DNA of 64,000 nt from Nostoc sp. NIES-4103 (GTDB lineage Bacteria; Cyanobacteriota; Cyanobacteriia; Cyanobacteriales; Nostocaceae), in the NCBI RefSeq assembly GCF_002368335.1, contig NZ_AP018288.1, forward strand, positions 3,051,099 through 3,115,098. Direction: 5' to 3'. Below, piece by piece: positions 18,390 to 26,094 of this stretch (position 1 is its first letter; each line of letters begins with the position of its first letter). The notes under the pieces were generated by a model. It was given only the letters and a program-made list of their open reading frames with translations, was not told the origin of the DNA and searched no databases. Made by a program: the position numbers and the translations under genes.

Positions 18390-21300
18390 ATGACATCGGA
18401 ATGGGCAGCTCAAGTTATTGGGATTAATTATTATCCAGACTACACCACCTTAAAGCCGCTAACAGCAGCAGCAGAGGATGCACAAAAAATTGCGGAACAA
18501 CTAGAACAATACGGTTATAGACCTTTTCGCGCTCAGTGTTTACCTAAAACCTTAAACCAGAAGGGAGAAAGTAAAATTGACCCACAAGGGGCGGTAAGGG
18601 TGCAAGAATTGCAACAAGCGATCGCTAATCTCTTTAATCCTCCTCCTCCCAACCCTATCCCAGAAACAGCCTTATTCTTCTTTTCTGGACATGGGTGGTG
18701 TAAAACTGTGGCGGGAAGGGAAGAAATTTTTTTGGCTACCAGCGATGTTCTACCCAAAGAACAAATCTATGGTATACCTCTGAGGTGGTTGGGAGAGCAA
18801 TTACAAACAAGTCATGCTAAACGAGTGATTGTCTGGCTAGATTGCTGCTATGGTGGGGAATTGTTGAAATTTATTCCCACAAACAAAGATTACTGTTTAA
18901 TTACCGCCACTCGTTCCTATGAAACTGGAATAGAAATTCCCCACACCCAAGGGTTGTTGACGCAGGCGTTAATTGCAGGATTAAACCCAAAAAAAGACCC
19001 AGATGGGATCATCAATAGCCACAAATTAGCAGATTTCATCATCAAACGCATGGCTCATACAGCCCAGCATCCCTTAATTGCTAATTCCCAGCGAGCAATT
19101 CTGCTAACCACAAAATATCCGCCACAAAGCTTTCAGGATCAATGTCCTTATCGTTCCCTGTTGTATTTTAGCGAGAACAAACAAGATGCTGAGGTCTTTT
19201 TTGGGCGGAGTGCGCTAACTCAACAATTGATTGCACAGGTAAGAAATCATCATCGCTTAATTGCAGTATTAGGAGCTTCCGGTAGTGGGAAATCATCTTT
19301 GTTAAGAGCTGGGTTACTCTATCAGCTCAAGTTAGGACAAGAAATTTCAGGGAGCGATCGCTGGACTTATATTACTCCTTTTACACCGCAAGAAACTCCT
19401 GTGGAAAGTTTAAAGCAGGCTTTTGCTCATCTTTTGCTTCCAGAGACAACAACCCCTCCCCGTTCATGGGGAGGGGTAGGGGGTGGGGTTCCAACTGTAT
19501 TGCAACCAACTGAGAAACCCTATATTGCTCATGTCATCGGGGAGAGGTTACAAGCATTAAACACACCAGTGATTTTGATTATCGACCAGTTAGAAGAATG
19601 CTTTACTATGTGCAATAACAGTCAGCGTCAAGAATTCTTTGACTGTTTGATAGCATTAATTGACTGTACAGATAACCTGTGTATCTTGTTGGGGATGCGA
19701 TCGGATTTTCGGGGAAGATTGCGAGAATATCCCAAATTTGCCGAAAGAATAGATAAACCTTACATTAATGTCGAACACTTAAACCGTGAGGAACTCGAAG
19801 AAGCAATTACTAAACCAGCTGAATGGGTAGGCTTAGGCATAGAAGGAACATTAAAACAGCAACTAATTAACGATGTTGAAGATTACCCTGGCAGTTTACC
19901 TCTGCTACAGTATACTTTGACAGAATTGTGGCGGGAGTCGAGAAAACAAGGTGATGAGTTTCTCCGCCTTAAAACTTATCAGGATTTAGGCGGGGTGGAA
20001 GGAACACTCCAAAAACGCGCCGATGCAGTTTACGACAATCTTTCACCCACAGAACAAACTGTGGCGCGGCGAATTTTTCTCGAATTGACGCAAATAGGAG
20101 AAACCATAGATGTCAGACGACGCGTGCGTTTACGCGAGTTGGTTAATTCCCATCATTCCCTAGAACTTTTGCAACAGGTGAGTGATAAGTTAGCCAATAA
20201 AAACGCACGATTAATTACCAAGACAGATGAGTCAGATTCTCAAGATGTAATTTTAGATGTTGTTCACGAAGCCTTAATCCGCCATTGGAAAAAGTTGCGG
20301 GATTGGAAAGAGGAATATAAGTTGGGAATAGGCATTGAGCGACAGATTGAAGCAGAAGCCCAAGAATGGGATAGGAATGAGAGAAAGCCAGGATTCCTTA
20401 GACAAAATGACAGGTTAACAGTAGCAGAGTTATATTTAACTAAGTTTGGCCATTGGCAAATGCTGAATGGAGTAGCCGAGGAGTACATTCACAAGAGTCA
20501 AGAACGGCGCGATAAGCTAGTTCAAGAAGAGAAAAAACGCCAACAAGAAAAGCTCAAAGCAGCACGACGGCAAAATCGAGTTGTCACTATATTTACTATT
20601 GGGTTAGCTGGAGTCAGTATCTTTGCTGGTTTTCAATGGTACAGCGCCCAAAGTAATGCTAAGAAAGCAGCACAACAAAGCGCCATTACACTGGCTCAAA
20701 CCTCTGAATCTTCCCTAGCGTCTAACAGGCAAATTGAGGCTTTAGTTGCAGCCATACAGTCAGTTAGACAACTTTCAGGTAGACCACTTAGGAAGAATGT
20801 GAATCTAGAACAAGTGGCTAACCAGCTAGCAGCTTTAGCACTAAGGCGAGCAATTTACACTATCCAAGAGAATAACCGCTTGGAAGGGCATAGCAATTAT
20901 GTCTGGGGCGTAGCATTCAGCCCGGATGGCAAGACCATTGCTTCTGCTAGTTTGGACAATACTGTCAAACTCTGGAATGTGGCTACAGGCGAGGAAATTG
21001 CTATCCTCAAAGGGCATAGCGATGAAGTCAGGGACGTAGCATTCAGCCCAGATGGCAAGACCATTGCTTCTGCTAGTTTGGACAAAACAGTCAAACTCTG
21101 GAATGCAGCTACAGGTAAGGAAATTAATACCCTCAAAGGGCATAGCGATTCAGTCTATAGCGTAGCATTTAGTCCAGATGGCAAGATGATTGCTTCTGCT
21201 AGTGCTGACAAAACTGTCAAACTCTGGAATGCAGCTACAGGTAAGGAAATTAATACCCTCAAAGGGCATAGCGATTCAGTCTATAGCGTAGCATTCAGCT

Positions 21301-22757
21301 CGGATGGCAAGACCATTGCTTCTGCTAGTTTGGACAAAACAGTCAAACTCTGGAATGCAGCTACAGGTAAGGAAATTAATACCCTCAAAGGGCATAGCAA
21401 TTTGGTCTATAGCGTAGCATTCAGCCCAGATTGCAAGATGATTGCTTCTGCTAGTGGTGACAAAACCGTCAAACTCTGGAAGGTGTCTACAGGTAAGGCA
21501 ATTACTACCCTCAACGGGCATAGCTATGAGGTCTATAGCGTAGCATTCAGCCTAGATGGCAAGATAATTGCTTCTGCTAGTGGTGACAAAACCGTCAAAC
21601 TCTGGAATGTAGCTACAAATAAGGAAATTACTACCCTCAAAGGGCATCCCGGTTTTGTCTTGGACGTAGCATTTAGCCCGGATGGCAAAACAATTGCTTC
21701 TGCTAGTGGTGACAAAACTGTCAAACTCTGGAATGTAGCTACAGTTAAAACAATTACTACCCTTAAAGGGCATTCCGGTTTTGTTTTGGGCGTAGCATTC
21801 AGCCCGGATGGCAAGACCATTGCTTCTGCTAGTTTGGACAAAACCGTCAAACTTTGGAATGTGGTTACAAATAAGGAAATTATTCCCCTCAAAGGGCATA
21901 GCGATGAGGTTTGGGGAGTAGCATTCAGCCCGGATGGCAAAACCATTGCTTCTGCTAGTTTGGACAAAACTGTCAAACTCTGGAATGTGGCTACAGGTGA
22001 GGTAATTACTACCCTCAAAGGGCATTGTGATGTGGTCTGGGGTGTAGCATTCAGCCCAGATGGCAAGACCATTGCTTCTGCTAGTGGTGACAAAACCGTC
22101 AAACTTTGGAATGTGGCTACAGGTAAGGAAATTACTACCCTCAACAGGCATAGCAATAAAGTCTATAGCGTAACATTCAGCCCAGATGGCAAGACCATTG
22201 CTTCTGCTAGTGGTGACAATACTGTCAAACTTTGGGATGCGGCTACAAATAAGGAAATTACTACCCTCAACAGGCATAGTGGTTCGGTCTGGGGCGTAGC
22301 ATTCAGCCCGGATGGCAAGACCATTGCTTCTGCTAGTGGTGACAATACTGTCAAACTTTGGGATGCGGCTACAAATAAGGAAATTAATACCCTCAACGGG
22401 CATAGCGGTTCGGTCTGGGGCGTAGCATTCAGCCCGGATGGCAAAACCATTGCTTCTGCTAGTGGCGACAATACTGTCAAACTCTGGAATGCGGCTACAA
22501 GGGAGGAAATCATTACCCTCAACGGGCATAGCAATGAAGTCTATGGCGTAGCATTCAGCCCGGATGGCAAAACCATTGCTTCTGCTAGTGGTGACAATAC
22601 TGTCAAACTCTGGAACATCTACCCAAATCAACTTAAGGATTTAATAATTTCTGGTAGCCTTGAGGAGCTAATGAGCTACAGTTGCAATTGGCTACGTCCT
22701 TATCTAGAGTCAAATCCCAATGTGAGCGATCGCACCCTCTGCGATGGCGTTAATTAG
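18390..22757 (+). CDS. Caspase-like/STAND NTPase/WD40 protein
   Basis: The 1455-residue protein has a caspase-type peptidase domain (about 1-250) with the dyad His101 (FFSGHG) and Cys153 (LDCCYGG). An nSTAND ATPase follows (about 270-640; P-loop GASGSGKS at 295-302, Lys301; Walker B LIIDQLEE). A membrane-like hydrophobic stretch lies at about 731-748, then 14 WD40 repeats of 42 residues (about 830-1412). STAND proteins oligomerise after ligand binding by the repeats and then switch on the effector, here proteolysis. The family is linked to cell death and phage defence in bacteria. The caspase homology begins at this ATG; a TTG at 18342 is in frame. An intergenic repeat is inserted at about residues 354-368. 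Confidence 0.92.
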   Translation: MTSEWAAQVIGINYYPDYTTLKPLTAAAEDAQKIAEQLEQYGYRPFRAQCLPKTLNQKGESKIDPQGAVRVQELQQAIANLFNPPPPNPIPETALFFFSGHGWCKTVAGREEIFLATSDVLPKEQIYGIPLRWLGEQLQTSHAKRVIVWLDCCYGGELLKFIPTNKDYCLITATRSYETGIEIPHTQGLLTQALIAGLNPKKDPDGIINSHKLADFIIKRMAHTAQHPLIANSQRAILLTTKYPPQSFQDQCPYRSLLYFSENKQDAEVFFGRSALTQQLIAQVRNHHRLIAVLGASGSGKSSLLRAGLLYQLKLGQEISGSDRWTYITPFTPQETPVESLKQAFAHLLLPETTTPPRSWGGVGGGVPTVLQPTEKPYIAHVIGERLQALNTPVILIIDQLEECFTMCNNSQRQEFFDCLIALIDCTDNLCILLGMRSDFRGRLREYPKFAERIDKPYINVEHLNREELEEAITKPAEWVGLGIEGTLKQQLINDVEDYPGSLPLLQYTLTELWRESRKQGDEFLRLKTYQDLGGVEGTLQKRADAVYDNLSPTEQTVARRIFLELTQIGETIDVRRRVRLRELVNSHHSLELLQQVSDKLANKNARLITKTDESDSQDVILDVVHEALIRHWKKLRDWKEEYKLGIGIERQIEAEAQEWDRNERKPGFLRQNDRLTVAELYLTKFGHWQMLNGVAEEYIHKSQERRDKLVQEEKKRQQEKLKAARRQNRVVTIFTIGLAGVSIFAGFQWYSAQSNAKKAAQQSAITLAQTSESSLASNRQIEALVAAIQSVRQLSGRPLRKNVNLEQVANQLAALALRRAIYTIQENNRLEGHSNYVWGVAFSPDGKTIASASLDNTVKLWNVATGEEIAILKGHSDEVRDVAFSPDGKTIASASLDKTVKLWNAATGKEINTLKGHSDSVYSVAFSPDGKMIASASADKTVKLWNAATGKEINTLKGHSDSVYSVAFSSDGKTIASASLDKTVKLWNAATGKEINTLKGHSNLVYSVAFSPDCKMIASASGDKTVKLWKVSTGKAITTLNGHSYEVYSVAFSLDGKIIASASGDKTVKLWNVATNKEITTLKGHPGFVLDVAFSPDGKTIASASGDKTVKLWNVATVKTITTLKGHSGFVLGVAFSPDGKTIASASLDKTVKLWNVVTNKEIIPLKGHSDEVWGVAFSPDGKTIASASLDKTVKLWNVATGEVITTLKGHCDVVWGVAFSPDGKTIASASGDKTVKLWNVATGKEITTLNRHSNKVYSVTFSPDGKTIASASGDNTVKLWDAATNKEITTLNRHSGSVWGVAFSPDGKTIASASGDNTVKLWDAATNKEINTLNGHSGSVWGVAFSPDGKTIASASGDNTVKLWNAATREEIITLNGHSNEVYGVAFSPDGKTIASASGDNTVKLWNIYPNQLKDLIISGSLEELMSYSCNWLRPYLESNPNVSDRTLCDGVN
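19449..19490. repeat. CCCCTCCCC...GGGGAGGGG palindrome inside the STAND coding sequence
   Basis: A hairpin CCCCTCCCCGTTCATGGGGAGGGG followed by GGTGGGGTT is translated in frame as a Gly/Pro-rich loop. The same motif type (AAGGGGAGGGTTAGGGTGGGG) occurs between genes at about 29580-29607. Confidence 0.75.
20880..22620. repeat. 126-bp tandem repeats encoding WD40 units
   Basis: Fourteen consecutive units of 126 bases encode the WD40 propeller blades of the caspase-STAND protein. Each unit carries near-constant segments for FSPDGKTIASAS and KTVKLWN. Variation is concentrated at the first residues of each blade (for example SNYVWG, SDEVRD, SDSVYS, PGFVLD). The high DNA identity suggests recent expansion or gene conversion. 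Confidence 0.9.
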
Positions 22758-22844
22758 CTTTGCAGCCACAAATCAATTACTGCTACTGCAATAATATCTT
22801 ACTTTCAAGAAACCTCCGGGGCGATCGTTCAAATTCCAACCTTC

Positions 22845-23058
22845 CCTGTAGCAACTTCCGCGTTCCTTGCAGCAACTTCCGTCTTCACGTTTGCGTGTTT
22901 CGCGCAGCCTGTAGCAACTTCCGTTTTCCTTGCAGCAACTTCCGTCTTCACGTTTGCGTGTTTCGCGCAGCCTGTAGCAACTTCCGTTTTCCTTGCAGCA
23001 ACTTCCGTCTTCACGTTTGCGTGTTTCGCGCAGCCTGTAGCAACTTCCGCCTTCACGT
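22845..23058. repeat. 63-bp tandem repeat with GCAACTTCCG core
   Basis: About 3.3 copies of a 63-base unit, each with two GCAACTTCCG motifs and a TTTGCGTGTTTCGCGCAG segment. Because 63 is divisible by three, long ORFs exist on both strands, but they look like repeat translation and not like a protein. Confidence 0.85.
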
Positions 23059-23151
23059 TATTAGAAACAGACTTGTGTCACAACATCTTTCCTCAAATAG
23101 AATACGCTTCATCAGCGTCAACTAATACCTCTGCAACAAATGTGGTTTTAA

Positions 23152-23651
23152 TTAACGTGAGTTCGATGAACCTCTCCTTCCCGGCCTCCCTCTCCTAAAA
23201 GCCTACGGTGTACACACAAGTTATCTAATCACATGAGTCTGTTGAATTACCCCACCCTAACCCTAACGCCACTTGCTTCAAGTCGGGCATTGCCCGCCCA
23301 ACGCAGTGGCTCCCCCTTGTCAAGGGGAGGGAACTAGATTTTCTTATTTCCCCCCGAAGATCGGGGGGATTAATACCATTTCACGAAATTTTTGATACAA
23401 ATCACTTTTCTTGCTCCCCCAGCCTCCCCAGCTTCCCCAGCTCCCCCAGCTTGCCTAAATGTATCCACTTTAAAGTGAAACGGTATAAGGGGGGTAAAAC
23501 CCGGATCTGACAAGCAACTCGATTTGTGTGTACACCGTAGCTCCTAAAAGCAGAGGGAGGAGAAACGAAAAAGTAAAGGTTTTACTCCCCTCTCCTAAAA
23601 GGAGAGGGGCCGGGGGAGAGGTCAAAACAACACTTGTCAAACTCACGTTAA
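23152..23651. repeat. Nested inverted-repeat element
   Basis: The ends TTAACGTGAGTT (23152-23163) and AACTCACGTTAA (23640-23651) are perfect inverted repeats. Inside lies a second pair, CTACGGTGTACACACAA (23203-23219) and its complement (23524-23540). In the centre is another small element (23371-23488). The filling consists of palindromic GC-rich repeat units such as TTCAAGTCGGGCATTGCCCGCCC. No gene is present. Confidence 0.8.
23371..23488. repeat. MITE-like element with CCCCAGC repeats, copy A
   Basis: The element begins TAATACCATTTCACGAAAT and ends AAAGTGAAACGGTAT, with CCCCCAGCCTCCCCAGC repeats inside. Copies at 51905-52007 and 62166-62283 have the opposite orientation. It is non-coding. 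Confidence 0.8.
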
Positions 23652-23753
23652 ATTTTAGGCTTTTTGCGAAAAATCAACAATTTCACGTATGACAACTTTT
23701 TCAACAATTGTCCACTATAGAGTTAACAGTAGTTTAGAAAATGAGTATTAATT

Positions 23754-23941
23754 ATGGCAAGACAAAAACGCAGTTCACGTACTTTGGGCAAAGCTGAAAC
23801 ACGTCTAGCCAGCATTAAATCCATTAGTTCAACTCTCGATGTTGGAGAAGGATTAACAGTTAAAGATTATACTGAAAAAATTGACAGCCTCAGAAAATCC
23901 CTAGAAACATACAATACTATCCTCTCTACTATCGATGTCTT
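23754..23941 (+). pseudogene. 5' fragment of a small conserved gene split by IS200/IS605
   Basis: About 62 codons (MARQKRSSRTLGKAETR...LSTIDVL) form the N-terminal part of a small basic, helical cyanobacterial protein of unknown function. The reading frame then enters the transposon end. The 3' part continues at 25794-25973 after the element. Together the two parts would make about 120 residues. The host gene is thus inactivated, unless the element excises precisely. Confidence 0.75.
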
Positions 23942-23953
23942 AGTGACATACTC

Positions 23954-25228
23954 CTACACTTCCACTTCGTGGTAAGTGTAGGCTTCCAAGACAATCCGGC
24001 TATTGCTTAGGAGGCTCTTGGCTTTAAGAACGGAATGCCCTACCGCTCTATTTTTGATATTTATTGCTGCATTGTGGTCACGGTGAAGACTACACCCGCA
24101 ATTGGGGCAATCGTGCCAACGTTCATGCAGTTTTTTAGGAACTTTTGCCCCACATCTAGAACAATCTTGACTAGTGCCAGATGCTTTAACTGGGATAACC
24201 AACAAACCAGCATTTTCGGCTTTGTTTGTCAGGATTGACAGAAAGCTTGACCATCCGGCATCGAGTACAGACTTTGCTAGCTTAGAGCGTGAAAGTCCTT
24301 TAACATTCAAATCTTCAACAGCTATAACATCATACTTTTTAAGCAAATTATTAGCGGTTTTGAAATGAAAATCTTTGCGCTTGTCAGCAACTTTTTTGTG
24401 CTGCCTACCCAATTGTTTAACAGCTTTTAGCCTGCGTTTACTACCTGTTTTGCGCCGTGACACACGTTTTTGAATGACTCGTAAACGTTTTTGAGATTTG
24501 CGGTAATGTTGGGGGATAGGAGCTACCTCACCCTCAGCAGTTGTCAAAAACTCTTTTAGTCCAACATCAATACCTGTTATCGATTCAGGGTTAAAATCAG
24601 GCTTGATTGCTGGAACTGTGGCATCTTCTAGGCTAAGAGTTAGGTAATACCCATCGGCTTTTTTAGTTACAGATGCGGTTTTAATCTTAAAACCATCAGG
24701 AATAGGACGATGCAGAATTACCTTAATCTTGCCAAGCATCGGAAGATTAATTAAATTACCCTGCAAACATCCATCCTTCATTTGAGGATAAGTAAAAGTT
24801 CTATAACGGTCACGAGGTTTAAACCTGGGTTTGCCACTGCGTTTACCGTTACTATCACCCTTTAAAAACCTATCAAAAGTTACCTGAACTCGCCTGACTA
24901 CATCCTGTAAAACTTGCGAGTAAATCTCGCTGTAATGTGGATGGGTTTTCTTGAGTTCGGGTAAAGTTTTTTTTTGAGAATAGTAATCCGGGTTATCTCT
25001 GAATTCTGGTAAATGACAAACAAGAGGACAAGCGTTGATAGGACAACAATTTTGCTCATACCAGTTGAATCTATCAGCCAACAAGTAATTATATTGAGCG
25101 CACAACATAGACAACCATCTGTCTATTTCTGTCGCTTGTTGTTTTGTCGGGCGTAATCTGTACTGATACGTTGTCCTCAACTGTTTATCACCACCTTTGT
25201 AAATCAGTGCTAGGTTTTTAGTATACAC
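23954..25228 (-). CDS. tnpB: TnpB RNA-guided endonuclease of the IS200/IS605 element
   Basis: The 424-residue protein is a TnpB, the transposon-encoded RNA-guided DNA nuclease related to Cas12. It has an N-terminal helix-turn-helix-like part (TYQYRLRPTKQQ). The RuvC acidic residues are in GIDVGLKEF (Asp), AVEDLNV (Glu) and HRDHNAA (Asp). A four-Cys zinc finger (CSRCG and CPNCG) lies between the last two. All catalytic residues are present. Its guide RNA would be transcribed from the gene's 3' end and the adjacent element end. It is divergent from tnpA with 26 bases between the ORFs. The first codons (MYTKNLALIYKGG) may be upstream of the true start, since the family core begins near TYQYRLRP. 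Confidence 0.95.
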   Translation of the reverse strand: MYTKNLALIYKGGDKQLRTTYQYRLRPTKQQATEIDRWLSMLCAQYNYLLADRFNWYEQNCCPINACPLVCHLPEFRDNPDYYSQKKTLPELKKTHPHYSEIYSQVLQDVVRRVQVTFDRFLKGDSNGKRSGKPRFKPRDRYRTFTYPQMKDGCLQGNLINLPMLGKIKVILHRPIPDGFKIKTASVTKKADGYYLTLSLEDATVPAIKPDFNPESITGIDVGLKEFLTTAEGEVAPIPQHYRKSQKRLRVIQKRVSRRKTGSKRRLKAVKQLGRQHKKVADKRKDFHFKTANNLLKKYDVIAVEDLNVKGLSRSKLAKSVLDAGWSSFLSILTNKAENAGLLVIPVKASGTSQDCSRCGAKVPKKLHERWHDCPNCGCSLHRDHNAAINIKNRAVGHSVLKAKSLLSNSRIVLEAYTYHEVEV

Positions 25229-25254
25229 TGATTTTTATTGAAGTCTACAATCCA

Positions 25255-25668
25255 ATGAAAAATGACTTTGTTTCCAAAGGGAGGTCTGTTAGTGACCTGA
25301 AAGTCCACCTTGTTTTAACAACAAAATACAGGCGTAGAGCGTTTAACACAGCAATGTTAGAACGCTTGCACACTATCTTTGAAGAGTTATTAGTAAAGTG
25401 GGATTGCAAGCTTGTTGAGTTCAACGGTGAAGATAATCACATACATCTTCTATTCCAATATCATCCTGACCTAGAACTTAGTAAGTTGGTCAATAACTTA
25501 AAGTCTATTTCCTCTAGAAAATTGAGACAAGAATTTTTTGAACATTTAAAAACTTTTTATAGTAAAGATGTTTTTTGGAATGGTTCTTATTTTATTGCTA
25601 GTTGTGGGGGTGTTACCGTTTCAACTTTGAAAAAATACATTGAAAATCAGCAACAACCAGAAGATTAA
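25255..25668 (+). CDS. tnpA: TnpA single-strand DNA transposase (HUH, Y1)
   Basis: The 137-residue protein is an IS200-type Y1 transposase that cuts and joins single-stranded element ends in the cytoplasm. The HUH motif is seen in NHIHLLF, and the catalytic Tyr in LKKYIENQ near the C-terminus. Length and motifs are complete. It reads away from tnpB towards the left-end hairpin at 25759-25782. Confidence 0.95.
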   Translation: MKNDFVSKGRSVSDLKVHLVLTTKYRRRAFNTAMLERLHTIFEELLVKWDCKLVEFNGEDNHIHLLFQYHPDLELSKLVNNLKSISSRKLRQEFFEHLKTFYSKDVFWNGSYFIASCGGVTVSTLKKYIENQQQPED

Positions 25669-25793
25669 GAATTGTTCGTTTCCTCCATGTTCCCTTCCCT
25701 CGCCTATCGGCATTGGTCAGGGAACTGTCGTCAACACACAAACGCCATTCATCTCATCACTTACCGCGATAGCGGTAAGTGAGAGGCTTCTGT

Positions 25794-25973
25794 CAGTTCA
25801 AGCTAACTCAGATCGTCGAAAATGAGCAAGATTTAGCAGACTATTCAGAGAAAATGTTGCGTGGTATTGCTTACAAATATGGTAGCAACAGCCATGAATA
25901 TCAGATGGCTGGCGGGATTCGCAAAAGCGATCGCAAGCGTACTGCACGTCAAAGCGTAATTTTGCCAAAGTAA
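25794..25973 (+). pseudogene. 3' fragment of the IS-split small gene
   Basis: Starting in the codons KLTQIVENEQDLADYSEKML, the frame encodes the C-terminal half of the same small protein, ending EYQMAGGIRKSDRKR...LPK and TAA. It carries no start codon of its own in a convincing context. Its basic C-terminus fits the basic N-terminus of the 5' fragment. Confidence 0.75.
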
Positions 25974-25978
25974 GTAGA

Positions 25979-26030
25979 ATTGGGAATTGGGAATTGGGAA
26001 TTGGGAATTGGGAATTGGGAATGGCGAATG
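25979..26030. repeat. GGGAATT heptamer tandem repeat
   Basis: Six or more copies of GGGAATT, followed by a CCCCATCCCCTCATCC repeat block up to 26102. The latter reaches the stop of the permease gene. Confidence 0.85.
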
Positions 26031-26094
26031 GGGCATTGCTTTAGTTATTCTCCCTCATCCCCTCATCCCCCCATCCCCCCTGCACCCCATCCCC

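Larger units (their letters stand above)
23942..25793. mobile_element. IS200/IS605-family insertion sequence with tnpA and tnpB
   Basis: The element contains divergent tnpB (minus) and tnpA (plus) genes and has a hairpin at each end. The left one is CCTACACTT...AAGTGTAGG at about 23953-23982, overlapping the tnpB 3' end. The right one is CACTTACCGC-GATA-GCGGTAAGTG at about 25759-25782. Both genes look intact, so it may be active. It interrupts a small host gene. The exact ends cannot be fixed by eye and are approximate to about 10 bases. Confidence 0.85.

Noticed and set aside
20880..22620. Possible CRISPR-like regular repeat
   Set aside because: The period is 126 bases, it encodes WD40 blades in frame, and there are no spacers.
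21276..22631. Long minus-strand ORFs (up to 359 residues) opposite the WD40 region
   Set aside because: They are the reverse strand of 126-base coding repeats, and their Cys/Ser-rich repeats have no family pattern.
22760..23125. ORF of 121 residues rich in CSNFR repeats
   Set aside because: It is translation of a 63-base tandem repeat.
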